This document shows, piece after piece, positions 26,508-33,851 of a DNA stretch of 34,352 nt. The notes below the pieces were generated by a model, which searched no databases, had not been told where the DNA came from, and was given only the letters and a program-made list of their open reading frames with translations. The DNA lies in contig CAYOUD010000007.1 of NCBI GenBank assembly GCA_964407055.1, forward strand, positions 1-34,352, read 5' to 3'. A program made the position numbers and the translations under genes. The number at the start of each line of letters is the position of its first letter. Positions within the stretch are counted from its first letter, which is position 1. The DNA is from JAQIBY01 sp964407055 (GTDB lineage: Bacteria; Bacteroidota; Bacteroidia; Bacteroidales; ML635J-15).

Positions 26508-27100
26508 AAACAATAGAGTTTAAATTCATAAAACCATTTAGGTCATGCTTCCTGCTAATTTTTGCAGGAAGCATGATTTTGTTTTCTTGTAAAAACGATT
26601 TGCAGGAAGTAAAACAAATTACTTTCGATTCAGAATTGCCGGCCCTCAAAGTGATTGATATGCATACCGAAATTACCGATTCGGGTAAAGTGCGTATTCT
26701 TATGGATGCCAATATAATGCAGCGATTTGAAAATGAAGACGAAGTTTATGATGAGTATCCGGAAGGAATTTTCGTGCAATTCATTGAAAATGGAGAGGTG
26801 GTTTCCAGAATAAAATCCGAATATGCTGTTTTTTATGTTGAGGATGAATTATGGGAAGCCAAACGTAACGTGGTCGCAGAAAATCTCGTAAAAAAGGAAA
26901 AGCTTAATACTGAACTTCTTAACTGGGATATGAAAAAAGAAATAATCTACTCTGATAAGTTTGTCCGTATTACCACGCAGGATGAAGTGTTTTTCGGAAC
27001 AGGCTTTGAATCTGATCAGGATTTTAATTCATGGGTAATTCATAACCCGGTAGGAGAGGTTACCATTAAAGATGATGAATATGCAGAGGAAGACGAGTAA
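26504..27100 (+). CDS. lptC: LPS export periplasmic protein LptC
   Basis: The 198-residue protein has a signal segment with a lipobox-like end (ILFSC, Cys29) followed by an LptC-type beta-jellyroll. Typical blocks are MHTEITDSGKVRILMDAN, the ARF-like EYAVFYVEDELWEAKRNVVAEN and a C-terminal EVFFGTGFESD. LptC passes lipopolysaccharide from the inner-membrane LptBFG transporter to LptA. The start is a TTG whose last two bases are part of the previous stop codon. No in-frame ATG occurs before residue 24, which would remove the signal sequence. A perfect 13-bp hairpin lies in the signal-peptide codons. Confidence 0.87.
   Translation: MKTIEFKFIKPFRSCFLLIFAGSMILFSCKNDLQEVKQITFDSELPALKVIDMHTEITDSGKVRILMDANIMQRFENEDEVYDEYPEGIFVQFIENGEVVSRIKSEYAVFYVEDELWEAKRNVVAENLVKKEKLNTELLNWDMKKEIIYSDKFVRITTQDEVFFGTGFESDQDFNSWVIHNPVGEVTIKDDEYAEEDE
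26543..26576 (+). other. Perfect 13-bp hairpin inside the 5' end of lptC
   Basis: TCATGCTTCCTGC (26543-26555) pairs with GCAGGAAGCATGA (26564-26576) around an 8-nt loop, followed by a T-rich run (TTTTGTTTTC). It begins 40 nt after the TTG start codon and encodes part of the signal peptide. In RNA it would be a stable stem, terminator-like in form. Confidence 0.75.
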
Positions 27101-27299
27101 AGTAGTTTTTTTAATTATTGAAATTATGTGGCTGCTGATGGGCGCATTTACCGCCTTTGCTGGCTTTCGTGTTCTGAAGATTAATCCCGAATATGTTTGG
27201 ATGGCTTGGGTGTATTTTGTTATTGCTATCCTTTGTTTCCTAATGTTTTTTCTCCGACGAAATATCCGCAAAAAGAATAGGCGAAATCAATCTGAATAA
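27072..27299 (+). CDS. Small membrane protein with two predicted helices
   Basis: The product of 75 residues has two hydrophobic helices (about 12-32, FLIIEIMWLLMGAFTAFAG, and 42-61, WMAWVYFVIAILCFLMFFL) and a very basic C-terminal tail (RRNIRKKNRRNQ). No family can be named. The start at 27072 overlaps lptC by 29 nt; an ATG at 27081 gives a 72-residue form with 20-nt overlap. The last base of its stop codon is the first base of the next ATG. Tight packing between lptC and the CBS transporter suggests co-translation and a membrane accessory role. Confidence 0.7.
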   Translation: MMNMQRKTSKVVFLIIEIMWLLMGAFTAFAGFRVLKINPEYVWMAWVYFVIAILCFLMFFLRRNIRKKNRRNQSE

Positions 27300-28567
27300 T
27301 GGAAGACGTACCTTTTATACTGCTGGCAATCATTTTATCCGCTTTTTTCTCCGGAATGGAGATTGCGTTTATCTCATCAAATAAAATCCGTTTAGAGATA
27401 ACAAAAAAACAAAAGAACCTGACATCAAGGCTTTTAAAAACATTTACAGAAAATCCGAATCAGTTTATCAGTACCATGCTGATAGGGAATAATGTTGCGC
27501 TTGTTATTTACGGAATTTATATGGCGAAAGTTCTCGAGCCTACTATCATTAATATTGTTGGGAATTATGATTTTTTAATTCTGCTAATTCAAACCTTTAT
27601 TTCTACGATAATAATTTTAATTACAGCCGAGTTTATCCCAAAAACCTTATTCCGAATTGTTAGTAATTCGCTTTTGCGGATATTTGCTATTCCTACCGCA
27701 TTCTTTTATTACATTTTTTATCCTATCGTGATATTCACATTGCACCTTGCGCATTGGCTTTCCAAAATATTTCTTGGGGTTGACTTGTCGCGGGAAAAAA
27801 ATCGCAATGTGATTAGTAAAATGGACTTGGATGATATCCTTAGCGAAAATTACGAACATGTTAATCAGGATGAAGACATAGATAATGAATTGAAAATATT
27901 CCAAAATGCCTTGGATTTTAGCAGTGTCAAACTTCGGGAATGTATGGTTCCGCGTACGGATGTGGTTGCTGTGGAACAAGATACTAGCATTGAGGAACTC
28001 ACAGATTTATTTGTTGAAACCGGATACTCCAAAATTTTTATTTATCAGGACAGCATCGACCAAATTGTTGGCTATGTCAGTTCTTTGGACTTATTCAAAT
28101 CTCCAAAATCTATCAAACCAATGATGCGAAAGGCCCCTTTTGTTCCAGAAACCAAGGCTGCTCAAAATTTATTAGAAACTTTTATTCAAGAAAAACGCAG
28201 TATTGCGGTTGTTGTTGATGAATTCGGTGGAACTAGCGGGATAGTGTCTTTCGAGGATATTCTTGAAGAAATTTTTGGGGAAATTGAGGATGAGCATGAT
28301 GTAGAGCATGTTGTGGCTAAGCGATTATCTGACGGTTCTTATCTGTTTTCAGGAAAAATGGAAATTGATCGAATCAATGAGCAATTTGAATTGGAATTAT
28401 TGGAGTCTGATGCTTATGAAACACTCGCCGGATATATTCTGAGTCATTACGGAAATTTTCCAAAACAAGGAGAAATCATTGCCGATATTGAAGACGATGA
28501 CAATTCTTATCAAATACTCAGAGCCTCGGATACCCGAATTGAATTAGTGAAAATTATTCTGGCTTAG
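27299..28567 (+). CDS. CNNM/CorC (HlyC) family membrane protein with CBS pair
   Basis: The 422-residue protein has an N-terminal CNNM (DUF21) domain of about four helices (residues 1-190, starting ILLAIILSAFFSGMEIAFIS). A CBS pair at ~210-330 follows (ECMVPRTDVVAVEQD is a classic CBS-1 entry and VVDEFGGTSGIVSFEDILEEI the CBS-2 end). A CorC_HlyC domain occupies the C-terminus. Relatives export Mg2+ or Co2+; some Bacteroidota members are annotated as the gliding protein GldE, but I see no gliding genes here. It is the last gene of the coaX operon and converges on tadA with a 2-nt gap. Confidence 0.92.
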   Translation: MEDVPFILLAIILSAFFSGMEIAFISSNKIRLEITKKQKNLTSRLLKTFTENPNQFISTMLIGNNVALVIYGIYMAKVLEPTIINIVGNYDFLILLIQTFISTIIILITAEFIPKTLFRIVSNSLLRIFAIPTAFFYYIFYPIVIFTLHLAHWLSKIFLGVDLSREKNRNVISKMDLDDILSENYEHVNQDEDIDNELKIFQNALDFSSVKLRECMVPRTDVVAVEQDTSIEELTDLFVETGYSKIFIYQDSIDQIVGYVSSLDLFKSPKSIKPMMRKAPFVPETKAAQNLLETFIQEKRSIAVVVDEFGGTSGIVSFEDILEEIFGEIEDEHDVEHVVAKRLSDGSYLFSGKMEIDRINEQFELELLESDAYETLAGYILSHYGNFPKQGEIIADIEDDDNSYQILRASDTRIELVKIILA

Positions 28568-28569
28568 TG

Positions 28570-29004
28570 TTATCGCCGAGCTTTAAAAAAAGCTTGCAGT
28601 ATTTCTACTGCCTTTGTTTCACAAACACCCTGCACCACTTCTGTTTGCTTGTGAAAAACTGGAATTTGACAACGCGTGTAACCGCGTTTTGAATCTTTTG
28701 CAGCAAAAACAACCCGCTTTATCTGACTCAAACCAATTGCTCCGGCGCACATAACACATGGTTCCAATGTGACATACAAGCTGCAGTCTGGAAGATATTT
28801 GCTGCTCATAGCTTCCATGGCCGATGTTAATGCCAGCATTTCTGCATGCGCTGTAATGTCATTCAGCATTTCGGTTTGATTATGTGCTTTTGCAATGATT
28901 TGGTCTCCGCAAACTATCACAGCTCCGATGGGAACTTCGTGTTTTTCAGCTGCAAACTCTGCCTCCTGTAAGGCAATCTTCATGAAATATTCATCGTTAT
29001 TCAT
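28570..29004 (-). CDS. tadA: tRNA-specific adenosine deaminase TadA
   Basis: The 144-residue zinc deaminase converts the wobble adenosine (A34) of tRNA-Arg to inosine. Zinc ligands and catalytic residues are present: HAE at 53-55 and PCVMC with C83 and C86. The N-terminal MKIALQEAEFAAEKHEVPIG is typical of TadA rather than of free-base deaminases. It overlaps folK by 8 bp and is the last gene of the minus-strand operon. Confidence 0.92.
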   Translation of the reverse strand: MNNDEYFMKIALQEAEFAAEKHEVPIGAVIVCGDQIIAKAHNQTEMLNDITAHAEMLALTSAMEAMSSKYLPDCSLYVTLEPCVMCAGAIGLSQIKRVVFAAKDSKRGYTRCQIPVFHKQTEVVQGVCETKAVEILQAFFKARR

Positions 29005-29515
29005 CTGCCTTGTTTTTTTTAGGTGATACTCGCTTTATGTTTCCTTTGTCAGGACAATCAAATAGGATTTCCTTCATGGATTTTTGTACTACCGGATGGA
29101 TTAAGGCTTCTCCAATTTCAACTAAAGGTATCATCACAAAATTTCGACTTTGCATATGTGGATGTGGAATCTTGAGATTTTGTTCTTGCAAAACAACTTG
29201 TTCAAACAAAAGTATGTCGATATCAATTAAGCGGCCTTCATATGCCTGATGTTTATTTTTGCTTCGAATTCGTCCCATTGAGCTTTCTATGCTTTGGATT
29301 TTCTTTAATATTTCTACTGGTTTCAAATTTGTTTTGACATGCAATACCTGATTGTAAAAATCATGCGGATGCGAAAATCCCCATGACTCACTCTCATAAA
29401 TTGAGGAAGCTTCTACAATCTCACCTATCTGCTCGCGAATGCTTCTTCTGCATGCTGCCAGATTTTTTGCGCGGTTTCCCAAATTGCCTCCTATGGATAA
29501 ATACACATCAAACAT
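28997..29515 (-). CDS. folK: HPPK, 2-amino-4-hydroxy-6-hydroxymethyldihydropteridine pyrophosphokinase
   Basis: The 172-residue kinase activates the pterin for folate synthesis. It starts with YLSIGGNLGNRAKNL, the conserved N-terminus. The GRLIDIDILLF block contains the two catalytic aspartates of the HPPK signature, and IPHPHMQSRNFVMIPL follows. I use the ATG at 29515. The open frame to 29635 runs inside the radical SAM gene, and its extra 40 residues are not family-like. It overlaps the radical SAM gene by 8 bp. Confidence 0.93.
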   Translation of the reverse strand: MFDVYLSIGGNLGNRAKNLAACRRSIREQIGEIVEASSIYESESWGFSHPHDFYNQVLHVKTNLKPVEILKKIQSIESSMGRIRSKNKHQAYEGRLIDIDILLFEQVVLQEQNLKIPHPHMQSRNFVMIPLVEIGEALIHPVVQKSMKEILFDCPDKGNIKRVSPKKNKADE

Positions 29516-30491
29516 ATACCTTTTTTGTTCCTTCTGTACAATTGGTGCAAATATCGATGTTTTTTCTTTCACTGAAAACTTTCTTTCGGAATGCCATGTA
29601 TTTGTCAGAATTCCAAATCGTAGCAAAACTGGCATTGCTCAGGTTTCCCATGGCATTGTCTCCGGCTTTGTCAAAGCAACAAGGAAGTACTACTCCCGTA
29701 CTTGTGACTACCGGATTTCGAAAGAGTCGTTTGCAATGATTTTTGAGTTTGTTTTTTATCACAAAACCATTTGTTGTTTTTTTGTATCGGCGGTAAGTAT
29801 CGTTATGGGGAAGTAAATGTGTATCCTGATTTGGGTTTTGGATCTGAATGCTTTTGAGAATTAATGGAAATCTGAGCGATTTTGCAAGCGCTTTCATTTT
29901 AAAAATCTCATGTGTATTGTGTTGCATCACAAGAAATTGAATTTTTATTTTTGTTCGATAGGGTTTCGTTTGCTTGAGCTCCGATAATGCGTTTAGATTT
30001 TTCATTACAAGCTCAAAATTACCACCTTGCCGATAAGTTTCGTAACTCGTTTGGTTCGCACCGTCAAGTGAGATGATTAGTTCGTTCAGGCCTGAATCTA
30101 GAACTTGCTTTGCCCAGTTCTCATGATTGAAATTTGCATTGCTTGAGGCGATTGTGTAAATTTTTGATTTTCTGGCAGTTTTTATAAAGTCAAAAATCTG
30201 TGGATTTAAGAATGCTTCTCCCTGAAAGTAAAGCGATAAAACCATCACATGGGCTTTGCACTCCTCAATAATTTTATTGTACAAAGATTGTGGCATCATT
30301 TCTCTACCGTGATTTGTTTTATTTCCCAGGGGGCATTCGGGACATGATAGTTGGCAGGTTCCGGCACTTTCAATGCTTAAGCTGTATGGTTTTCCCCATA
30401 AAACAAGGCTACCTGTTAATCGGCTTAACAGGTAGCTTATATTGATTGTAAAATAATTTATAATTCGCTTTGATGTAAAAGTGAACCACAT
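29508..30491 (-). CDS. Radical SAM protein with SPASM-like C-terminus
   Basis: The 327-residue protein has a [4Fe-4S] motif C46-x3-C50-x2-C53 (CQLSCPEC), a TIM-barrel body, and C-terminal cysteines C271-C272 and C315-x2-C318 of a SPASM-like domain (GVVLPCCFD, CTNC). These bind auxiliary clusters in peptide- or carbohydrate-modifying radical SAM enzymes. No precursor peptide is visible nearby, so the substrate is unknown. It sits between an OmpA lipoprotein (1-nt gap) and folK (8-bp overlap), so it is probably co-transcribed with housekeeping genes. A perfect 12-bp hairpin lies near its 5' end. Confidence 0.85.
   Translation of the reverse strand: MWFTFTSKRIINYFTINISYLLSRLTGSLVLWGKPYSLSIESAGTCQLSCPECPLGNKTNHGREMMPQSLYNKIIEECKAHVMVLSLYFQGEAFLNPQIFDFIKTARKSKIYTIASSNANFNHENWAKQVLDSGLNELIISLDGANQTSYETYRQGGNFELVMKNLNALSELKQTKPYRTKIKIQFLVMQHNTHEIFKMKALAKSLRFPLILKSIQIQNPNQDTHLLPHNDTYRRYKKTTNGFVIKNKLKNHCKRLFRNPVVTSTGVVLPCCFDKAGDNAMGNLSNASFATIWNSDKYMAFRKKVFSERKNIDICTNCTEGTKKVYV
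30408..30436 (-). other. Perfect 12-bp hairpin inside the 5' end of the radical SAM gene
   Basis: GCTACCTGTTAA (30408-30419) and TTAACAGGTAGC (30425-30436) pair perfectly around a 5-nt loop. On the minus-strand mRNA the stem begins about 55 nt after the start codon and encodes LLSRLTGS. It may be an accident of codon use or a regulatory hairpin. Confidence 0.7.
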
Positions 30492-30492
30492 T

Positions 30493-31527
30493 CTAATTGG
30501 CTTCCAAGAGTTCGAATAATTCGTCGAGTTTTGGAGTTAAAATAATTTCTGTACGACGGTTTTTACGTCTTGCTTCTGTTGTTTCCCTCGGATCAATTGG
30601 GAGAAACTCGCCACGTCCTGATGCAATTAATCGGGTTGGCGCCAGATCTTTATTTTCAAGCAGAATTTTCACAATCGAAGTTGCTCGTTTTACACTCAAA
30701 TCCCAGTTGTCCTCAATGCTGCTTCTTCCACTGAAAGGTACATCATCGGTATGGCCTTCAATCATCACATTAATATCCGGGTTTTGTACCAATAATGCTG
30801 CAAGTTTTTTCAGTGCGTCTTTTCCTTTCGGGTCAACAGACCACTGTCCGGATTTGAATAATAATTGTTCTTCAAGTGAAACATAGACTTTCCCATTTTT
30901 CTTAGTGACAGTAAGACCATCGCCTTCAAATCCGAGGAGCGCATTAGATACTTTTTGTCGTAATGCATTGACAACAGAATCTTTTCGATTTAAAATCGAC
31001 TGTAATTCCTGCACCTGAGCATTTTTGCGATTAATTTCTGCTTCTTTAATTTCAAGTTGAGTACTCAGCCCTTCGAGGTTTGCACGTTCCTTGTTCAGAC
31101 TGGCTTCAAGTTCACGTAGCTCGTCTTCTTTGCGCTGAAGTTCACTACGGGTTTCCTGTAATAACCCCAGCGTTTTTTGAGCTTCTGCATCTGCACCTTG
31201 ACGCAAACGATCTGAGTTTTCAAGTAACGTATTGTACAACTCATTGATTTTGTCGTATTGAACAGTCAATGTGCGGTATGCACCTCCTTTAATTGAAGTG
31301 TCCCTAACTAAAGCGGAATTTGTTTCTGCTAACCGGTCTTTTTCAGAAATGAGCTCTTTATTTTCAGTTTGTAACTCTTCGTTTTCTCCTTTAAGCTCGT
31401 CGCGTTCAGTTTCACAACGTTCTTTTTTTTCTTGTACCTTTTCAAATTTACTGGCAGGAACACAAGAAACTGTAAGTCCAATTATAGCTACAGATACTAT
31501 AATTCTGATTCGTTTCGTTTGCATCAT
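30493..31527 (-). CDS. OmpA-family lipoprotein with coiled coil
   Basis: The 344-residue protein has a signal peptide ending at Cys22 (GLTVSC), a plausible though loose lipobox. A long charged coiled coil (about 28-190) follows. The C-terminal OmpA peptidoglycan-binding domain (about 225-335) carries GHTDDVPF, the helix NWDLSVKRATSIVKIL and SGRGEFLPI...NRRTEI. It probably links the outer membrane to DAP-type peptidoglycan, which fits the MurE type in this window. It is the first gene of the four-gene minus-strand operon. The second ATG at 31524 is equally possible. Confidence 0.9.
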   Translation of the reverse strand: MMQTKRIRIIVSVAIIGLTVSCVPASKFEKVQEKKERCETERDELKGENEELQTENKELISEKDRLAETNSALVRDTSIKGGAYRTLTVQYDKINELYNTLLENSDRLRQGADAEAQKTLGLLQETRSELQRKEDELRELEASLNKERANLEGLSTQLEIKEAEINRKNAQVQELQSILNRKDSVVNALRQKVSNALLGFEGDGLTVTKKNGKVYVSLEEQLLFKSGQWSVDPKGKDALKKLAALLVQNPDINVMIEGHTDDVPFSGRSSIEDNWDLSVKRATSIVKILLENKDLAPTRLIASGRGEFLPIDPRETTEARRKNRRTEIILTPKLDELFELLEAN

Positions 31528-31547
31528 ACTAATGATTTAAGTTTATT

Positions 31548-31555
31548 CAAAAATA
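31548..31555 (-). promoter_or_regulatory. Bacteroidota -7 element for the OmpA operon
   Basis: Minus-strand TATTTTTG is a perfect TAnnTTTG, ending 20 nt before the ATG at 31527. The -33 position has no clear TTTG. Confidence 0.5.
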
Positions 31556-31639
31556 CATAAGAAATTTGTACTATCAGCTTTTTTTTCATGTTTTTATTTA
31601 CAGCCTCATGTTAATGAGTCAAAGATGAAAGGATTTTCT

Positions 31640-31647
31640 TACTTTTG
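31640..31647 (+). promoter_or_regulatory. Bacteroidota -7 element for dxs
   Basis: TACTTTTG matches TAnnTTTG perfectly and ends 18 nt before the dxs ATG. It is divergent from the OmpA element about 85 bp away. Confidence 0.5.
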
Positions 31648-31665
31648 TAATAAATAGTAAAGCGT

Positions 31666-33573
31666 ATGGCGGCAATTGCAGGCCCATTATTATCGAAAAT
31701 AAATTCACCTGATGAATTGAAAAAACTCAATTTACAGGAGTTACTTCCTTTGTGTGATGAACTTAGACAATTCATTATTGACGAGGTTTCTTGTAATCCG
31801 GGACATTTTGGGGCAAGTTTAGGGGTTGTAGAACTGACTGTTGCATTGCATTATGTGTTAAATACACCGAAAGATTTAATCGTATGGGATGTTGGTCACC
31901 AAGCATATGCTCATAAAATTCTTACCGGAAGGAAATCGACATTTCATACAAATCGTAAAATTAACGGATTATCCGGCTTCCCGACTCGATCCGAATCAGA
32001 ATACGATCCTTTTGGTGCTGGGCATTCATCAACCAGTATATCTGCTGCTTTGGGGATGTCTGTATCAAATCAGGTGATAAATAATAATCAACGGGTGATT
32101 GCTGTGATTGGTGATGGCGCAATGACTGGTGGGATGGCATTTGAGGCATTGAATAATGCCGGTGCTTTGCATTCAAATATGACAATTATCTTAAATGATA
32201 ACCGGATGGCAATTTCTGATAATTCAGGAGCCATGAAAGAGTATCTGATTGATATTGCTACATCCCGAACTTATAATAAAGTTAAAGATGATGTTTGGCG
32301 TTTTCTCGGGAAGATGAATCGTCTCGGGGGACCAAATGCACAATCTATGATTCAGAAAATTAATAATGGGTTAAAATCCATTGTTATGAAGCAATCTAAT
32401 TTGTTTGAATCGCTTAATATTCGATATTTTGGCCCTGTTGACGGGCATGATGTGGTGTATCTGACAAAAATCCTTGAAGATTTGTCAAAGATTGAAGGCC
32501 CTAAATTATTACATGTTCAAACACAAAAGGGAAAAGGTTTTGCAGCCGCAGAAAAAGATCAGACACTTTGGCATGCCCCCGCAAAGTTTAATAAAAACAC
32601 CGGTGAATTTATTAAACCGAAAAATGTGGAACCAACGCCACCAAAATATCAGAAGGTTTTTGGCGAGACATTGCTTGAGCTAGCCGAAATGAACGATAAA
32701 ATTGTTGGAATTACACCTGCAATGTCTGCTGGATCATCATTGGATATTATGATGAAAAAATACCCAAAACGCATTTTTGATGTTGGTATCGCAGAGCAAC
32801 ATGCAGTCACATTTTCAGCAGGAATGGCGACTCAGGGGATGATACCGTTTTGTGCTATTTATTCAACTTTTGCGCAACGCGCTTATGATCAGATAATACA
32901 TGATGTTGCCATACAAAACCTGCATGTTGTATTTTGCATTGACCGTGCAGGGCTGGTAGGACAGGATGGAGTAACACATCATGGATTGTATGATATTCCG
33001 GCGTTACGTGCAATTCCGAACATGACACTTTCTGCTCCAATGGATGAAATTCAAATGCGACATTTGATGTACACAGCACAATTAAGAGATGTTGGACCTT
33101 TTGTGATTCGATATCCGAGAGGATACGGGATGCACGTTGATTGGAAAGCTGAATTTGAGGAAATTACAATCGGCAAATCCCGTTTGTTAGAATCTCATGA
33201 AAATGCAAAAATTGCAGTGCTTTCATACGGAGTCGTTGGAAATTCTGTGCGTTATGCTGCGAAGCATTTAAGAAAAGACGGGGTTTTTATTGATCATTAT
33301 GATATGCGTTTTGCCAAGCCGCTTGATATGGAAGCTTTACAGGAAGTTGCCAAGAAGCATTCTAAAATTATTACCATTGAAGATGGGGCGATAACCGGAG
33401 GTTTTGGTTCTGCTGTTTTGGAAAGCGTTTCTGATATGGGATGGCATGGTAATTTAAAACGTTTAGGTGCTCCGGATGAACTGATTCATCATGGAGAGCA
33501 AAACGAATTGCAAGAAATTTGTGGCTATGATATTAAATCTATTGAAAGCACCATGCGTGAGATGCTTAAATAA
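31666..33573 (+). CDS. dxs: 1-deoxy-D-xylulose-5-phosphate synthase
   Basis: The 635-residue thiamine-diphosphate enzyme condenses pyruvate and glyceraldehyde 3-phosphate, the first step of the MEP isoprenoid pathway. The GHFGASLG block (46-53) and DVGHQAYAHKILTGR precede the TPP motif GDGAMTGGMAFEALNNAG (149-166) with the distal asparagine in LNDNRMAIS. The transketolase-like central domain (VGIAEQHAVTFSAGMA) and C-terminal domain are complete. It is monocistronic with its own promoter and supplies undecaprenyl precursors used by mraY/murG. Confidence 0.97.
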   Translation: MAAIAGPLLSKINSPDELKKLNLQELLPLCDELRQFIIDEVSCNPGHFGASLGVVELTVALHYVLNTPKDLIVWDVGHQAYAHKILTGRKSTFHTNRKINGLSGFPTRSESEYDPFGAGHSSTSISAALGMSVSNQVINNNQRVIAVIGDGAMTGGMAFEALNNAGALHSNMTIILNDNRMAISDNSGAMKEYLIDIATSRTYNKVKDDVWRFLGKMNRLGGPNAQSMIQKINNGLKSIVMKQSNLFESLNIRYFGPVDGHDVVYLTKILEDLSKIEGPKLLHVQTQKGKGFAAAEKDQTLWHAPAKFNKNTGEFIKPKNVEPTPPKYQKVFGETLLELAEMNDKIVGITPAMSAGSSLDIMMKKYPKRIFDVGIAEQHAVTFSAGMATQGMIPFCAIYSTFAQRAYDQIIHDVAIQNLHVVFCIDRAGLVGQDGVTHHGLYDIPALRAIPNMTLSAPMDEIQMRHLMYTAQLRDVGPFVIRYPRGYGMHVDWKAEFEEITIGKSRLLESHENAKIAVLSYGVVGNSVRYAAKHLRKDGVFIDHYDMRFAKPLDMEALQEVAKKHSKIITIEDGAITGGFGSAVLESVSDMGWHGNLKRLGAPDELIHHGEQNELQEICGYDIKSIESTMREMLK

Positions 33574-33851
33574 TCGACAGTGTGCACATAACAGCGAAGT
33601 TTGGGTTCATGTAAAAATCATCTCTGCTGCGTTTTAATCACTCTTTATTTAATTCTGTGACAGAAAATTGTTGGGAAAACCTTCCAAGGCTTGCAAACTA
33701 TCATTAATTTTGTATCTTTACCTAATTAGTTTCACTACGTTGTTCCCTGTTTTTCCTTTTTATTACGTAATGAAGCGTAGCGAAATGAAGTAATAAAAAG
33801 GAAAAAGTGATACCTTGTTTGTTTTTGAATAAAACCTTAAAATAAGCAAAG
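33574..33851 (+). promoter_or_regulatory. Intergenic region with candidate transposase promoter
   Basis: There is no gene in this 278-bp stretch. TTG at 33691-33693 and TATCTTTA at 33713-33720, separated by 19 nt, make a near-consensus plus-strand promoter. A 17-bp inverted repeat follows at 33750-33806, then the transposase ATG. I see no clear terminator for dxs. Confidence 0.4.
33750..33806. repeat. Perfect 17-bp inverted repeat in the transposase leader
   Basis: TTTTTCCTTTTTATTAC (33750-33766) is exactly complementary to GTAATAAAAAGGAAAAA (33790-33806) with a 23-nt loop. It lies 45 bp before the transposase ATG. It could be a bidirectional terminator that shields the element from outside transcription, or part of the IS end. 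Confidence 0.75.

Noticed and set aside
28997..29635. Longer 212-residue form of FolK
   Set aside because: The extra 40 residues lie within the radical SAM gene in another frame, and the family N-terminus begins at the ATG at 29515.
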